From NCBI GenBank assembly GCA_913055735.1, contig CAJXKD010000002.1, positions 372,001 through 436,000 of the forward strand: DNA of 64,000 nt. The letters run 5' to 3'. The stretch comes from an uncultured Rhodospirillales bacterium. Lineage in GTDB: Bacteria > Pseudomonadota > Alphaproteobacteria > Rhodospirillales > UBA2165. How positions within the stretch are numbered: the stretch's first letter is position 1; every line of letters starts with the position of its first letter. Positions 9,869 to 19,071 of the stretch are shown here, piece after piece. The notes below the pieces were generated by a model. The model was not told where the DNA came from, did no database searches, and was given only the letters and a program-made list of their open reading frames with translations. Made by a program: the position numbers and the translations under genes.

Positions 9869-10609
9869 ATGGAAGAAAACCGGAAAACGGTCATCGTTAC
9901 CGGCGCAAGCCGGGGGATCGGCCATGCCACCGCCATCCATTTCATGCGCCAGGGCTGGCAGGTGATCACCTGTTCGCGCGAGGACACCCCAGCCGAATGC
10001 GGCCGCGACCCGCGATGGACCTGTCATATCCCGACCGATCTGGCGGATGCCGACAGCATCGAGAATCTCGTCAAGGTGGCGACGAAGGAACTGGATGGTG
10101 CGCCGTTACACGCCTTGGTCAACAACGCCGGCATGTCGCCTAAGACTCCCTACAAGGAGCGCTTGGGTATTCTCAACGGCGACATCAAAGCCTGGCGAGA
10201 AGTGTTCGAGATCAATTTCATCGCGCCGCTGAAATTGGCGCGGGGTTTTGCGGCACCTTTGCGCAAGGGGCAGGGGGCGATCGTCAACATCACGTCTATC
10301 GCCGGGCATCAAATTCATCCGTTTGCCGGATCGGCTTATTCCAGTTCCAAGGCCGCGTTGTCGGCATTGACCCGGGAGATGGCCAACGAGTTCGCGTCAC
10401 TCGATGTGCGGGTCAACGCGGTTTGTCCGGGGGAAATCGAGACCGACATGATCCAGCCGGAATACGAAATGCTAATCCCGCGGATACCGCTCGACCGTAT
10501 GGGTACCCCTGAGGATGTGGCCAAGGCTATCTACTACCTCTGCAGTGACGATTCGTCTTATGTCACCGGCACCGAGTTATGGGTGACCGGCGGCCAGCAC
10601 ATGTTCTAG
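9869..10609 (+). CDS. SDR family NAD(P)-dependent oxidoreductase
   Basis: A classical short-chain dehydrogenase of about 246 residues. The Rossmann motif is TGASRGIGHA near the N-terminus, NNAG is present, the catalytic Ser is in NITSIAG, and YSSSKAA supplies Tyr and Lys. The C-terminus DDSSYVTGTELWVTGGQHMF resembles the 3-oxoacyl-ACP reductase-like group. An in-frame TTG two codons upstream is an alternative start; I prefer the ATG. Substrate is unknown. It converges with the next gene, and no operon partner points to a pathway. Confidence 0.87.
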   Translation: MEENRKTVIVTGASRGIGHATAIHFMRQGWQVITCSREDTPAECGRDPRWTCHIPTDLADADSIENLVKVATKELDGAPLHALVNNAGMSPKTPYKERLGILNGDIKAWREVFEINFIAPLKLARGFAAPLRKGQGAIVNITSIAGHQIHPFAGSAYSSSKAALSALTREMANEFASLDVRVNAVCPGEIETDMIQPEYEMLIPRIPLDRMGTPEDVAKAIYYLCSDDSSYVTGTELWVTGGQHMF

Positions 10610-10613
10610 AAGA

Positions 10614-11195
10614 TTAGCCCGCTTCCGCGGCACTGCCTGAAGGCGACAGGCGGGTCTTGAGACCCGACAGCCAGTCAAGCCGCTCTTCCAAGCGCCGGAT
10701 GCTCTCGTCGAGCCACTCCACCAGAAAACCGGGATCGTCGGCATGGTGACGCTTGAGATCTTCGAGCCGCCCCAATTCCGTTTCCGTCGCCTCGGCCAGG
10801 ATGTCGGTTTGTGCAAGCTGGTCGGCCAAGGGCAGCAGGTGGAGGAAACGGAACTTGAGGGCGATGATCAGATCGTTGATGTCGCTGCCCCCTGGGCGCA
10901 GGTTGGCGGCCAGCAATTCATGGAGCGCCGACCATCCATCATCGGTGATGGTGATGAGCGTATTGCCGTCTCCGGACTCGTTTTCGGTATCTTCGCCGGT
11001 GGCGGTGACCAGCCCTTCGTAGCGCAGCAGCTCGATGGATTCGCCCATCAGTTCCAGCGACGGTCCCGTGATACGGCTGATGAAATGGCGGATAGCATTG
11101 GCCAGTTCGTCATAGCGCATGGCGCCGCCCGCCAGCGTGCCGAGGGCGCACAGCCGGATGGCTTCCTTGGGTGTCAGGGTGTTATCGGCGTACAC
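10614..11195 (-). CDS. Conserved protein of unknown function, possible winged helix
   Basis: I do not recognise this 193-residue protein with certainty. Residues 10-95 (TPKEAIRLCALGTLA, then RYEGLVTATG and ITITDDGWSALHELL) look like a winged-helix domain with a recognition helix and beta wing. The C-terminal half is helical and acidic, as in PadR-type dimerisation regions. It could be a regulator or a small helical adaptor. The start is GTG with AGAGG ten bases upstream. It is downstream of hemA on the same strand, separated by 69 bases. Confidence 0.7.
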   Translation of the reverse strand: MYADNTLTPKEAIRLCALGTLAGGAMRYDELANAIRHFISRITGPSLELMGESIELLRYEGLVTATGEDTENESGDGNTLITITDDGWSALHELLAANLRPGGSDINDLIIALKFRFLHLLPLADQLAQTDILAEATETELGRLEDLKRHHADDPGFLVEWLDESIRRLEERLDWLSGLKTRLSPSGSAAEAG

Positions 11196-11264
11196 GTCAA
11201 CGGGACCTCTTTGGCCCCGATATTACATGGCGGACGCGGAAAACGGTAGGGAGAGCTTCGATTG

Positions 11265-12485
11265 CTACGCGGCGACCTTGACCTTGTCGAGGCCGAGGCG
11301 CTTCCAAACGTCGGTTAAGGCCGCCACTAGTTCGTCCATCAAGGTGTCGTCGTGGAGCGGCGTCGGCGTAAAGCGCAGGCGTTCCGTGCCCCGCGCGACG
11401 GTCGGGTAATTGATGGGTTGGACGTAGATGCCATAGCGGAACATCAGTTCGTCGCTGGCCTGTTTGCACAACGTTGCGTCGCCCACCAGTACCGGCACGA
11501 TATGGCTGACGGACGGCATCACCGGCAGGCCGGCTTCCTTGAGGCGCGCTTTCAGTGTGGCCGCACGCTCTTGGTGCTGTTCGCGCAGTTCGTTGTGTTC
11601 CTTGACGTATTTCACGCTAGCCAGGGCGCCCGCCGCGACACTTGGCGGCACCGAGCTCGAGAAGATAAAGCCGTCGCCATAGGAACGGATGAAATCGCAC
11701 ATGGCGGCGGAACCGGCAATGTAGCCGCCGACCACGCCGAACGCCTTTGCCAAGGTTCCTTGGATGATGTCGATGCGGTCCATGAGGTCGTCGCGCTCGG
11801 CGACACCGCCGCCACGCTGACCATACATGCCGACGGCGTGAACTTCGTCGATGAACGTCAACGCACCGTAGGCCTCGGCGATATCGAGGATGTCCTTGAT
11901 GGGCGCAATATCACCATCCATGGAATAAACCGATTCGAACGCCACCATCTTCGGACGTGCCGGATCGATCTCCTTCAGTTTGGCCTCGAGATCGGCAAGA
12001 TCGTTGTGCTTGAAAATCTTCTTGTCGGCGCGGGAATGCTTGATGCCGGCGATCATGGAGTTGTGGTTCAACGCATCCGAGAGGATGACGCAATCCGCCA
12101 TCAACGAGCCGATGGTGCTCAGCGTCGTCAGATTGGCGACGTAGCCCGAGGTGAAGATCAGCCCCGCTTCCTTGCCGTGCAGATCGGCGAGCTCTTGCTC
12201 CAACAGGACATGATAGTGATTTGTGCCGGAGATATTGCGCGTGCCGCCCGCGCCCGCGCCGCATTTGTCGAGCGCTTCGTGCATCGCCTCGATGACCACC
12301 GGGTGCTGGCCCATACCGAGATAATCGTTGGAACACCAGACGGTGACGTCGGAAACGGCGTTGCCTTGGTGGTTGGTCGCGCGGGGAAAAGATCCTGCTT
12401 GCCGTTCGAGGTCCGCGAACACCCTATAGCGGCCTTCGGCCTTGAGGGCATCGACCTTATCGGCAAAGAACTTTTCGTAATCCAT
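11265..12485 (-). CDS. hemA: 5-aminolevulinate synthase
   Basis: This PLP enzyme condenses glycine and succinyl-CoA to 5-aminolevulinate, the alphaproteobacterial (C4/Shemin) entry to heme and corrinoid synthesis. [14 protein letters not shown] is the usual N-terminus. It is chosen over an ATG 22 codons upstream because GGAG lies ten bases before it. This gives 406 residues, normal for HemA. HNSMI and the PLP lysine in [13 protein letters not shown] are intact, and RLRFTPTP near the end matches the family. It shares its upstream region with no divergent gene. Confidence 0.96.
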   Translation of the reverse strand: MDYEKFFADKVDALKAEGRYRVFADLERQAGSFPRATNHQGNAVSDVTVWCSNDYLGMGQHPVVIEAMHEALDKCGAGAGGTRNISGTNHYHVLLEQELADLHGKEAGLIFTSGYVANLTTLSTIGSLMADCVILSDALNHNSMIAGIKHSRADKKIFKHNDLADLEAKLKEIDPARPKMVAFESVYSMDGDIAPIKDILDIAEAYGALTFIDEVHAVGMYGQRGGGVAERDDLMDRIDIIQGTLAKAFGVVGGYIAGSAAMCDFIRSYGDGFIFSSSVPPSVAAGALASVKYVKEHNELREQHQERAATLKARLKEAGLPVMPSVSHIVPVLVGDATLCKQASDELMFRYGIYVQPINYPTVARGTERLRFTPTPLHDDTLMDELVAALTDVWKRLGLDKVKVAA

Positions 12486-12661
12486 GTCGTTTTTTCTCCA
12501 GCGTCCGGCGGCTTTCAACGGGAAAACACTGCAGCCGGCCTTTTGTTCCATACCGTGGCTGGAGTCGCAAATAAAAATGCCGAACTCTTGGTGGCGACCT
12601 TTCTATTCCCTGGCGACTCCCGGTCCATTTGGGCCGGCACGTTCTTGGGGATTTAGCCCAC

Positions 12662-14035
12662 TTAACTCGCGTCGATCATTGTCTTCGTGTCGTCGAGTAC
12701 TTTTCCTATCACGGTCAAAACCGCGTCGATCTGATCTTCGTCAATCACCAGAGGCGGTGAAAAGGCGATCGTGTCCCCCAGGGCGCGCGTGATGACGCCA
12801 TATTCCTGGGCCTTCGACACGGCGAACGCGCCGATGCCCCGAGCAGGATCGAAGGGAACTTTCGTTTTCTTGTCGCCGACCAGTTCCAGCGCGCCCAACA
12901 ATCCCACGCCACGAACCTCGCCGACCAGCGGGTGTTCTTCGAATTTTCGGAGCCCGTTTTGGAGGGCCGGAGAAACCTGGCGTATATGGTCTAAGATGTT
13001 GATTTCCTCATAAATCTTCAAGGTTTCCAGGGCTACCGCGCAGGACACGGGATGGCCGCCATAGGTGAATCCGTGGCCGAAAATCCCGATTTTTTCGCTC
13101 TCCTTAACCATGGCCTGGAAAATGGGCTCGGAAATCAACAAGGCCGAAATCGGCAGATAGCCGGAGGAGAGGGCCTTGGCGACCGTGATCATATCGGGCT
13201 GGAGGTCATAGGTCTGGGTGCCGAAAAGATTGCCGGTCCGCCCGAACCCGCAGATCACCTCGTCGGCGATGAACAGGATATCGTGCTTCTTGAGGATCGG
13301 CTGGATGGCCTCGAAATAGCCCGCGGGCGGCGGGATCACCCCGCCGGCGCCCATTACCGGCTCGGCGATAAAGGCGGCGATGGTATCGGCACCTTCGGTT
13401 TCGATCAGCTTTTCCAGATTTCCGGCAAGACGCTGGACGAAATCGGCTTCGCTCTCGCCGGGCTCGGCGAAGCGGTAATAGTGCGGGCAATCGGTGTGCA
13501 GGATGCGGTCGATGGGCAGATCGAAATCCCGGTGATTGGCGGGCAGCCCGGTCAGGCTCGCCGTCGCTACCGTCACCCCGTGGTAGGCCTTGGTGCGCGA
13601 GATGATCTTCTTCTTTTCGGGTCGTCCGAGGGCATTATTCACGTACCAGACGATTTTGATGGCCGTGTCGTTGGCTTCGGAACCGGAATTGGCGAAGAAC
13701 ACCTTCGACATGGGAACGGGCGAGAGCGACAGAAGCTTCTCGGCGAGGTTGATGCCAGGCTCGTGCGACTTGCCGTTGAAGCCGTGATAGAAGGGCAGGC
13801 GGCGCATCGCGTCGGCGGCCGTTTCGGCCAGCCGATCCTGATGGAAGCCGAGCGAGGCGCACCACAGACCGGCCATCACATCGATGTAATTGTTGCCTTG
13901 ATCGTCGGTGACGGTGACACCGTCCCCTTTCACGATGACCAGTGGCCCTTTTTCCTGATGGGTTTTGAGGTTGGTGTAGGGGTGGAGGTACGAGGCGATG
14001 TCGCGGGTCGCGTTGGAGTTGGCAAGGCGGGTCAT
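12662..14035 (-). CDS. Class III aminotransferase, omega-amino acid:pyruvate type
   Basis: The 457-residue fold-type I PLP enzyme has the PLP lysine in MITVAKALSSGYLP, preceded by the FIADEVICGFGRTG motif with the cofactor Asp. VMAGLWCASLGF near the N-terminus and TFTYGGHPVSCAVALE are typical of the omega-amino acid/beta-alanine:pyruvate group. Possible substrates include beta-alanine, GABA or polyamine derivatives; sequence alone does not decide. AGAGG sits seven bases before the ATG. It lies between hemA and the GDP-mannose enzyme, with no obvious pathway partner. Confidence 0.9.
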   Translation of the reverse strand: MTRLANSNATRDIASYLHPYTNLKTHQEKGPLVIVKGDGVTVTDDQGNNYIDVMAGLWCASLGFHQDRLAETAADAMRRLPFYHGFNGKSHEPGINLAEKLLSLSPVPMSKVFFANSGSEANDTAIKIVWYVNNALGRPEKKKIISRTKAYHGVTVATASLTGLPANHRDFDLPIDRILHTDCPHYYRFAEPGESEADFVQRLAGNLEKLIETEGADTIAAFIAEPVMGAGGVIPPPAGYFEAIQPILKKHDILFIADEVICGFGRTGNLFGTQTYDLQPDMITVAKALSSGYLPISALLISEPIFQAMVKESEKIGIFGHGFTYGGHPVSCAVALETLKIYEEINILDHIRQVSPALQNGLRKFEEHPLVGEVRGVGLLGALELVGDKKTKVPFDPARGIGAFAVSKAQEYGVITRALGDTIAFSPPLVIDEDQIDAVLTVIGKVLDDTKTMIDAS

Positions 14036-14075
14036 GATCTACCTCTCGGTTGCCGGTCGTGTGGCGCGATGCGCT

Positions 14076-15509
14076 CTATGAACGGCCGTATGTATCGTCG
14101 AAACGCTCGATGTCGTCTTCGCCGAGATAACTTCCAGACTGCACTTCGATAATCTGCAAAGGCTTTTCCGTAACATTCTCCAGGCGGTGTTTCATGCCGA
14201 TGGGAATGTAGGTCGACTCATTTTCGTTGAGAGTTAGGCATTCGTCGCCTCTGGTGACCGTCGCCTGGCCTTCGACCACCACCCAATGTTCGGCGCGGTG
14301 CCGGTGGCTCTGCAAACTCAGTTTCGCCCCGGGGCTCACTTCGATGAGTTTGACCTGATAGCGATCGCCCACTTCCAGGGATTGATACCACCCCCAGGGG
14401 CGGTAAACCCGCGTGTGGCTTACATGCTCCGCGCGGCCATCGGACTTCAGCTTGTCGACAAGGTTCTTGACCGACTGCGCCTTATCCATTGACGACACAA
14501 GCACCGCATCATCGGTTGCGACGACCACGATATTCTCGAGGCCGGCGGCGGCGATAAGCTTACTGCCGCCACGTATATAGGTATTGCGGACGTCCTCGGT
14601 AATGACATCGCCGACCAGGACGTTCTGTTGGGCGTCCTTGTTCTCGATGGCCCACAATGCATCCCAGGCACCGACATCGCTCCACCCCATGTCGACGGGG
14701 ACGACCGCGGCTTGTTCCGTTTGTTCCATAACTGCGTAGTCGATGGAGATCGACGTAACCTTGCCGAACGTGTCGCGATCGAGGCGAATGAAATCGAAAT
14801 CGGTGACCGCTTTGGCCAGGGCTTCACGCAGGAAAGCGACCATGCCGGGCTGGGTCCGATCGAGTTCGGCAAGATAGGTGCCGGGTGCGAAGAGGAACAT
14901 CCCGCCGTTCCAATCATAGCCGCCATCTTCGAGATACTTCTTGGCGGTGTCCGCGTCCGGTTTTTCGACGAAGCGGTCAATGGCATAGCACCCCTCTATG
15001 CCATCAAGCGGGGCGCCCCGTTTGATGTAGCCGTATCCGGTTTCGGGGCCCGTTGGCGAAATGCCGAAGGCGACGAGGTAACCCGATGCCGCCGCCGCAA
15101 CGGCCGCATTGACCGCCATAACAAACGCGCCGTTGTCCCGAATGACGTGGTCCGAGGGAAGGACGAGAAGCGCTTCATCCGCTGCGTCTTCCCGCATCAG
15201 AGCCCCAATCGCCACGGCGGGCGCCGTGTTGCGGCCCTCCGGTTCGAGCACAATCGCTTCGGCCTCCAGACCAACCTCACGCAGTTGCTCTGCGACCATG
15301 AACCGGTGCTCTTCGTTGCAAATGACGATGGGGGCGGCAAATTCAGGCCCCGACACCCGGAGTGCCGTTTCCTGCAGGAGGCTCTTTTCGGAAACCAGCG
15401 GATGCAGCTGTTTCGGGAACAGGGACCGCGACAAGGGCCAAAGGCGGGTCCCCGATCCCCCGGACAGGATGATTGGGCGAATAAGACGCGGGCGTTGTTC
15501 GGCGGCCAC
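14076..15509 (-). CDS. manC: Mannose-1-phosphate guanylyltransferase / mannose-6-phosphate isomerase
   Basis: A bifunctional type II enzyme making GDP-mannose for polysaccharides. The nucleotidyltransferase signature LSGGSGTRLWPLSR is near residue 17, FVEKPD marks the sugar site, and the C-terminal cupin isomerase half contains HRHRAEHWVVVEG. I set the start at GTG 15509 because AGGAGC lies six bases upstream and the conserved domain begins soon after. The longer reading from 15572 has an uncharacteristic N-terminus. That gives 477 residues, the usual length. GDP-mannose is also the parent of several GDP-deoxysugars, which may matter for the cluster at the right end. Confidence 0.94.
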   Translation of the reverse strand: MAAEQRPRLIRPIILSGGSGTRLWPLSRSLFPKQLHPLVSEKSLLQETALRVSGPEFAAPIVICNEEHRFMVAEQLREVGLEAEAIVLEPEGRNTAPAVAIGALMREDAADEALLVLPSDHVIRDNGAFVMAVNAAVAAAASGYLVAFGISPTGPETGYGYIKRGAPLDGIEGCYAIDRFVEKPDADTAKKYLEDGGYDWNGGMFLFAPGTYLAELDRTQPGMVAFLREALAKAVTDFDFIRLDRDTFGKVTSISIDYAVMEQTEQAAVVPVDMGWSDVGAWDALWAIENKDAQQNVLVGDVITEDVRNTYIRGGSKLIAAAGLENIVVVATDDAVLVSSMDKAQSVKNLVDKLKSDGRAEHVSHTRVYRPWGWYQSLEVGDRYQVKLIEVSPGAKLSLQSHRHRAEHWVVVEGQATVTRGDECLTLNENESTYIPIGMKHRLENVTEKPLQIIEVQSGSYLGEDDIERFDDTYGRS

Positions 15510-15750
15510 GGTAGCTCCTGTTGCTGTTGGAAGCTCATTAGCTACCCGAAAATCCGGCGGCGGCCAATGCATGATGTGGTTTGGTGAGCCAGACTACCCC
15601 AGTGGAAATCGATCCCGGACACGGACATTTCGACATTGCCGGCCGTCAACGCGTTACCCGGGCGTTGCCCGAAGCGTGAGGATATGAAAATGTAGGTCAA
15701 TGGCCGAGCGCTAGGCCCGTTCTGGGCGGATAGCGATGAAGGAGGAACAA

Positions 15751-16587
15751 ATGGCACTGAAGGACATTCTGGTTCACGTCGATCATGCGGAGATCAGCGA
15801 ACGACAATTGAATGCGGCGTTTACGGTCGCTGAAGCCAATGGTGCGCACGTAATCGGTGTTCATGCCAAGGCAATGCCCTTTGTCCCTGATTTGGCGGCC
15901 CCGGCGGTTGTCGGCGAGTTCATGGAGATTCAGGAAAAATACGCGTCGGAAGCCGCACAGAAGGCTGAGGCCTTGTTCAACGCCCGCGCCTCGAAATCTT
16001 CCGTGCCCTCCGAATGGCGGACGGTTTCGGGCGATCCGGTCGAGCAACTGGCCCTGCATGGCCGGTATGTCGACTTGGTCGTTGTCGGACAGCAGAATCC
16101 CGACGTCACGGACGTGCCGGTGCTACGCGATGTTCCAGACCGGCTGATTCTCAGCATTGGTCGGCCCGTCATGGTAGTTCCCTATACCGGCGATTTTTCC
16201 GTGATCGGAAAGAACGTCCTCGTCTCCTGGGACGCAAGCCGTCTGGCAACGCGAGCGGTGAACGATGCGTTGCCGCTTCTCGAAGGCTCCAACCAGGTCA
16301 ATGTATTGGCCATTAATCCCGGTAAGGGAATCGGCGGTCACGGCGAAATTCCGTGCGCGGATATCTGCCTGCATCTGGCGCGGCACGGCGTCAACGCGGA
16401 GGCCCATTCGGTCAGTGCCAGCGACGTGGATGTGGGGGACTTGATATTGTCCCGGGCCGCGGACTTCGGCGCCGATTTGATCGTCATGGGCGCCTACGGT
16501 CATCGCCGCCTGCGGGAGTTGGCGCTGGGCGGTGCGACCCGGCACATCCTCAATCATATGACCGTGCCGGTCTTCATGTCTCACTGA
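15751..16587 (+). CDS. Tandem universal stress protein
   Basis: A 278-residue protein with two Usp domains, paralogous to the product of 8319-9188. The first domain starts KDILVHVDHAE, and the second ends GAYGHRRLRELALGGATRHIL, a good match to the Usp nucleotide loop. GGAGG five bases before ATG 15751 makes that start much better than the ATG 15 bases upstream. HILNHMTVPVFMSH at the C-terminus is characteristic. Probably a soluble stress protein. It converges with the permease gene. Confidence 0.88.
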   Translation: MALKDILVHVDHAEISERQLNAAFTVAEANGAHVIGVHAKAMPFVPDLAAPAVVGEFMEIQEKYASEAAQKAEALFNARASKSSVPSEWRTVSGDPVEQLALHGRYVDLVVVGQQNPDVTDVPVLRDVPDRLILSIGRPVMVVPYTGDFSVIGKNVLVSWDASRLATRAVNDALPLLEGSNQVNVLAINPGKGIGGHGEIPCADICLHLARHGVNAEAHSVSASDVDVGDLILSRAADFGADLIVMGAYGHRRLRELALGGATRHILNHMTVPVFMSH

Positions 16588-16604
16588 GCGCGTATTTGCT
16601 TGCG

Positions 16605-17519
16605 CTATGCGCGGGGGTCGAGGGCGTCCTGCAGCCCGTCGCCGAGAAAGTTGAAGCCGAGGACCGTCAGCAGGATCAGTATTCCGGGATAGAAGGCCAG
16701 TTCGGGGGCGGATGAAATCAGCCCCTGCGCGTTGGTCAGCAGATTGCCCCAACTCGGGATCGGGGGCTGAATGCCGAGCCCGAGAAAGCTGAGAACCGAT
16801 TCCACCAGAATGATATTTCCCACCGACAGGGTCGTCGCGACGATGATCGGCGAGGCCAGGTTGGGGAGGATATGCACCGTCATGATCCTCACGGCGCCGG
16901 CGCCTTGTGCCTTGGCGGCGAGGACGAAATCCCGTTCACGGAGGGTCAGGGCCGTGCCGCGTACCAGGCGGGCAACGGTTGTCCAGCCGAACAAGGCGAC
17001 GATGGCGATGATGCGATAAAGGCTGACGTTCTCCGAATCGACGATTGTTTCCGGCAGTCCGGCTTTCCCGAGGTCCAGGGCGGCCAGCACGATCAATAAC
17101 GGCAGAAGCGGCAGCGCAATCACGCCATCCGTAAAGCGCATCAGAAAGGCGTCCAATTTGCCGCCGAAATAGCCCGATACCAGCCCGACCGTGGTGCCGA
17201 TCACGGCGGCCGCCAATGCGGTCACCAACCCGACCAGCATGGAGATCTGACCACCGTAAAGCAGGCGTACGAAGACGTCGCGGCCCAACTCGTCGGTTCC
17301 CAGCCAAGCCTCGGCCGACGGCGGCTGCAGACGGGAAAACAGATCGACCCGGTTTGCATCGATCCCAAGCGCTATTTCAAAAAGGGGCGCGCAGATGGAG
17401 AGGAGGGCAAGAACGGCGACAAGCACTGCGCTGAATAGGGCGAGGCGGTGCCGGATGAAGCGGCGGCAGCTTTGTCGCCACGCGCTGTCCTGTTGCGAGG
17501 TAAGGGCGATGGCCGTCAT
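16605..17519 (-). CDS. Peptide-type ABC transporter permease, DppC/OppC family
   Basis: The 304-residue inner-membrane permease has the N-terminal OppC/DppC region RFIRHRLALFSAVLV and the motif WLGTDELGRDVFVRLLYG. Its EAA loop includes VRGTALTLRERDFVLAAKAQGAG. About six membrane segments are visible. ATG 17519 overlaps the stop of the upstream permease (ATGA), so the two are translationally coupled. The ATPases and binding protein lie upstream on the same strand at 19072-21136 and 24703-26379, separated from the permeases by flaF. Substrates are probably oligopeptides or related solutes. Confidence 0.92.
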   Translation of the reverse strand: MTAIALTSQQDSAWRQSCRRFIRHRLALFSAVLVAVLALLSICAPLFEIALGIDANRVDLFSRLQPPSAEAWLGTDELGRDVFVRLLYGGQISMLVGLVTALAAAVIGTTVGLVSGYFGGKLDAFLMRFTDGVIALPLLPLLIVLAALDLGKAGLPETIVDSENVSLYRIIAIVALFGWTTVARLVRGTALTLRERDFVLAAKAQGAGAVRIMTVHILPNLASPIIVATTLSVGNIILVESVLSFLGLGIQPPIPSWGNLLTNAQGLISSAPELAFYPGILILLTVLGFNFLGDGLQDALDPRA

Positions 17520-18469
17520 CGATAGGAGATCCTCGGGTCGAGCCACGCATAGGCAAGGTCGGCAAGCAGGTTGCCCGTCAGCGTCAGGGCCGTCGCGAAA
17601 AGGAGTGCAACCAGTGCGAGATTGAAATCATTGCCCATGATCGCGTCGAAGATCAGCTTGCCCATGCCCGGATAGGCGAAGATGGTTTCGATCACCAGGG
17701 CCCCCGAAAATAGAAAGCCGAAATCCAGGGCTAAAATTGTTACCACCGGGATGAGCGCGTTACGAAGCGCGTGGCGGAGAACCACCCGCCGCTCGCTGGC
17801 GCCTTTGGCGCGGGCCGTGCGAATGAAATCCTGGCGGAGGGTTTCGATCATGGAGGCGCGGACGAAACGGGTATGGTTGCCGAAGCTGACGATGGTCAGG
17901 GTAGCGATGGGTAACACCAAGTATTTGGCCTGATCCAGGAATCCGCCGCCGCCGAGGGATTCGGTGCCGCTGGCTGGAAACCAGCCAAGCTTCACGGAAA
18001 ACAGGATGATCATCATGAGGGAGAGCCAGAAGGATGGGATCGAGATGGCTACGAAAGCCACGAGATTGATCACATAGTCGGCCGGCCGGTGTTGCTGGAC
18101 CGCGGCGGCAATCCCGGTGGCAAAGGCAAGGCAAACGGAAAGAACAAAACTCAGGCCAAGCAGAAGAACCGTATTCCCGAGAGCGGGAAGCAGGGCCTGC
18201 AGTACCGGTTTTGCAAAGAGCCTGGAGAAGCCGAGATCGCCCGAGAGGGCAGCGGTCAGCCAGTTGACGTAACGGTCCAGAATAGGTTGATCGAGGCCAT
18301 ATAAGGCCCGTAACCGTTGCGCATCTTCCGGGGTCAGCCTTGGGTCCGCATTGATCATCAGGTCAATGGGATCGCCCGGCATCAATCCCATCAGCCAATA
18401 GATGATGAACGACATCACCGCCAGAACGACGGCAGACTGAATCAATCGGTCGAGGACAAATCGGCCCAT
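17516..18469 (-). CDS. Peptide-type ABC transporter permease, DppB/OppB family
   Basis: This 317-residue permease begins GRFVLDRLIQSAVVLAVMSFI and contains LMPGDPIDLM, the DppB/OppB N-terminal signature. A periplasmic loop follows, then RASMIETLRQDFIRTARAKGAS, the EAA motif that contacts the ATPases. It forms the heterodimeric channel with the overlapping DppC-like gene. The start follows a 121-base gap after flaF. Unlike most opp/dpp operons, permeases here come after the ATPase genes and are split from them by another gene. Confidence 0.93.
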   Translation of the reverse strand: MGRFVLDRLIQSAVVLAVMSFIIYWLMGLMPGDPIDLMINADPRLTPEDAQRLRALYGLDQPILDRYVNWLTAALSGDLGFSRLFAKPVLQALLPALGNTVLLLGLSFVLSVCLAFATGIAAAVQQHRPADYVINLVAFVAISIPSFWLSLMMIILFSVKLGWFPASGTESLGGGGFLDQAKYLVLPIATLTIVSFGNHTRFVRASMIETLRQDFIRTARAKGASERRVVLRHALRNALIPVVTILALDFGFLFSGALVIETIFAYPGMGKLIFDAIMGNDFNLALVALLFATALTLTGNLLADLAYAWLDPRISYR

Positions 18470-18590
18470 CTAGCAAAACTCAACGGCATGCCGAACGCGT
18501 CGGCTTTTGCCGGCGAGAATAGCCTATCCTCGTCGTGGAAGGGGATAAAGGTCGTCGTAAGTCGTCGCCGCCGGGCAGGCGGACGAATCC

Positions 18591-18938
18591 TTACGCCCGC
18601 CCTTCCAACAAACCTTCGGAGATGTTCAGGTTGATATTGATCAGGCTGTCGAACAGTTCCTCGGACGGCTTAGTAAGGCCCTTGGTGGTCTGCCGGTCGA
18701 CAAAGATGCTGAGGCTCATCAGGTTAGCCTTCACCTCGTCAGGCAGCACATTGTTCTTCTCCGCTACATCCGCCTGAATGATCGACCACAGAAGCTGATT
18801 GTACTTCAATGCCCGTTCAGTCATCTCGGAATCGCCGAGGTTCTGCTTCGCTTGATCCAGAACGTACGCGGCCTGAGAAAACGCAGCCGCATCCATTTCT
18901 CTTTTGTCCGTAAAGTGGACTGTCGCTCCATCCGCCAT
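18591..18938 (-). CDS. flaF: Flagellar biosynthesis regulator FlaF
   Basis: The 115-residue protein carries the FlaF core: ALKYNQLLWSIIQADV, then LMSLSIFVDRQT and a C-terminal DSLININLNISEGL. In Caulobacter and relatives FlaF is a flagellin secretion/translation partner acting with FlbT. No flagellin, flbT or other flagellar gene is visible in this window. The gene lies between the ATPase and permease genes of a peptide transporter on the same strand. Gaps are 133 and 121 bases, so it probably has its own promoter. Identification is by motif and size. Confidence 0.82.
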   Translation of the reverse strand: MADGATVHFTDKREMDAAAFSQAAYVLDQAKQNLGDSEMTERALKYNQLLWSIIQADVAEKNNVLPDEVKANLMSLSIFVDRQTTKGLTKPSEELFDSLININLNISEGLLEGRA

Positions 18939-19071
18939 CGGTAGTTCCTCTGTTGCGAGTGGTTAGGAATTAGCGTCTATAAGTCACGCTCAATGAAGAA
19001 AGCGTTAAAGCGGCAGATAGGAAATCGAAGCAATAATTCAATAATTGGAAGTGCTTGGCCGATCCGGCCCC

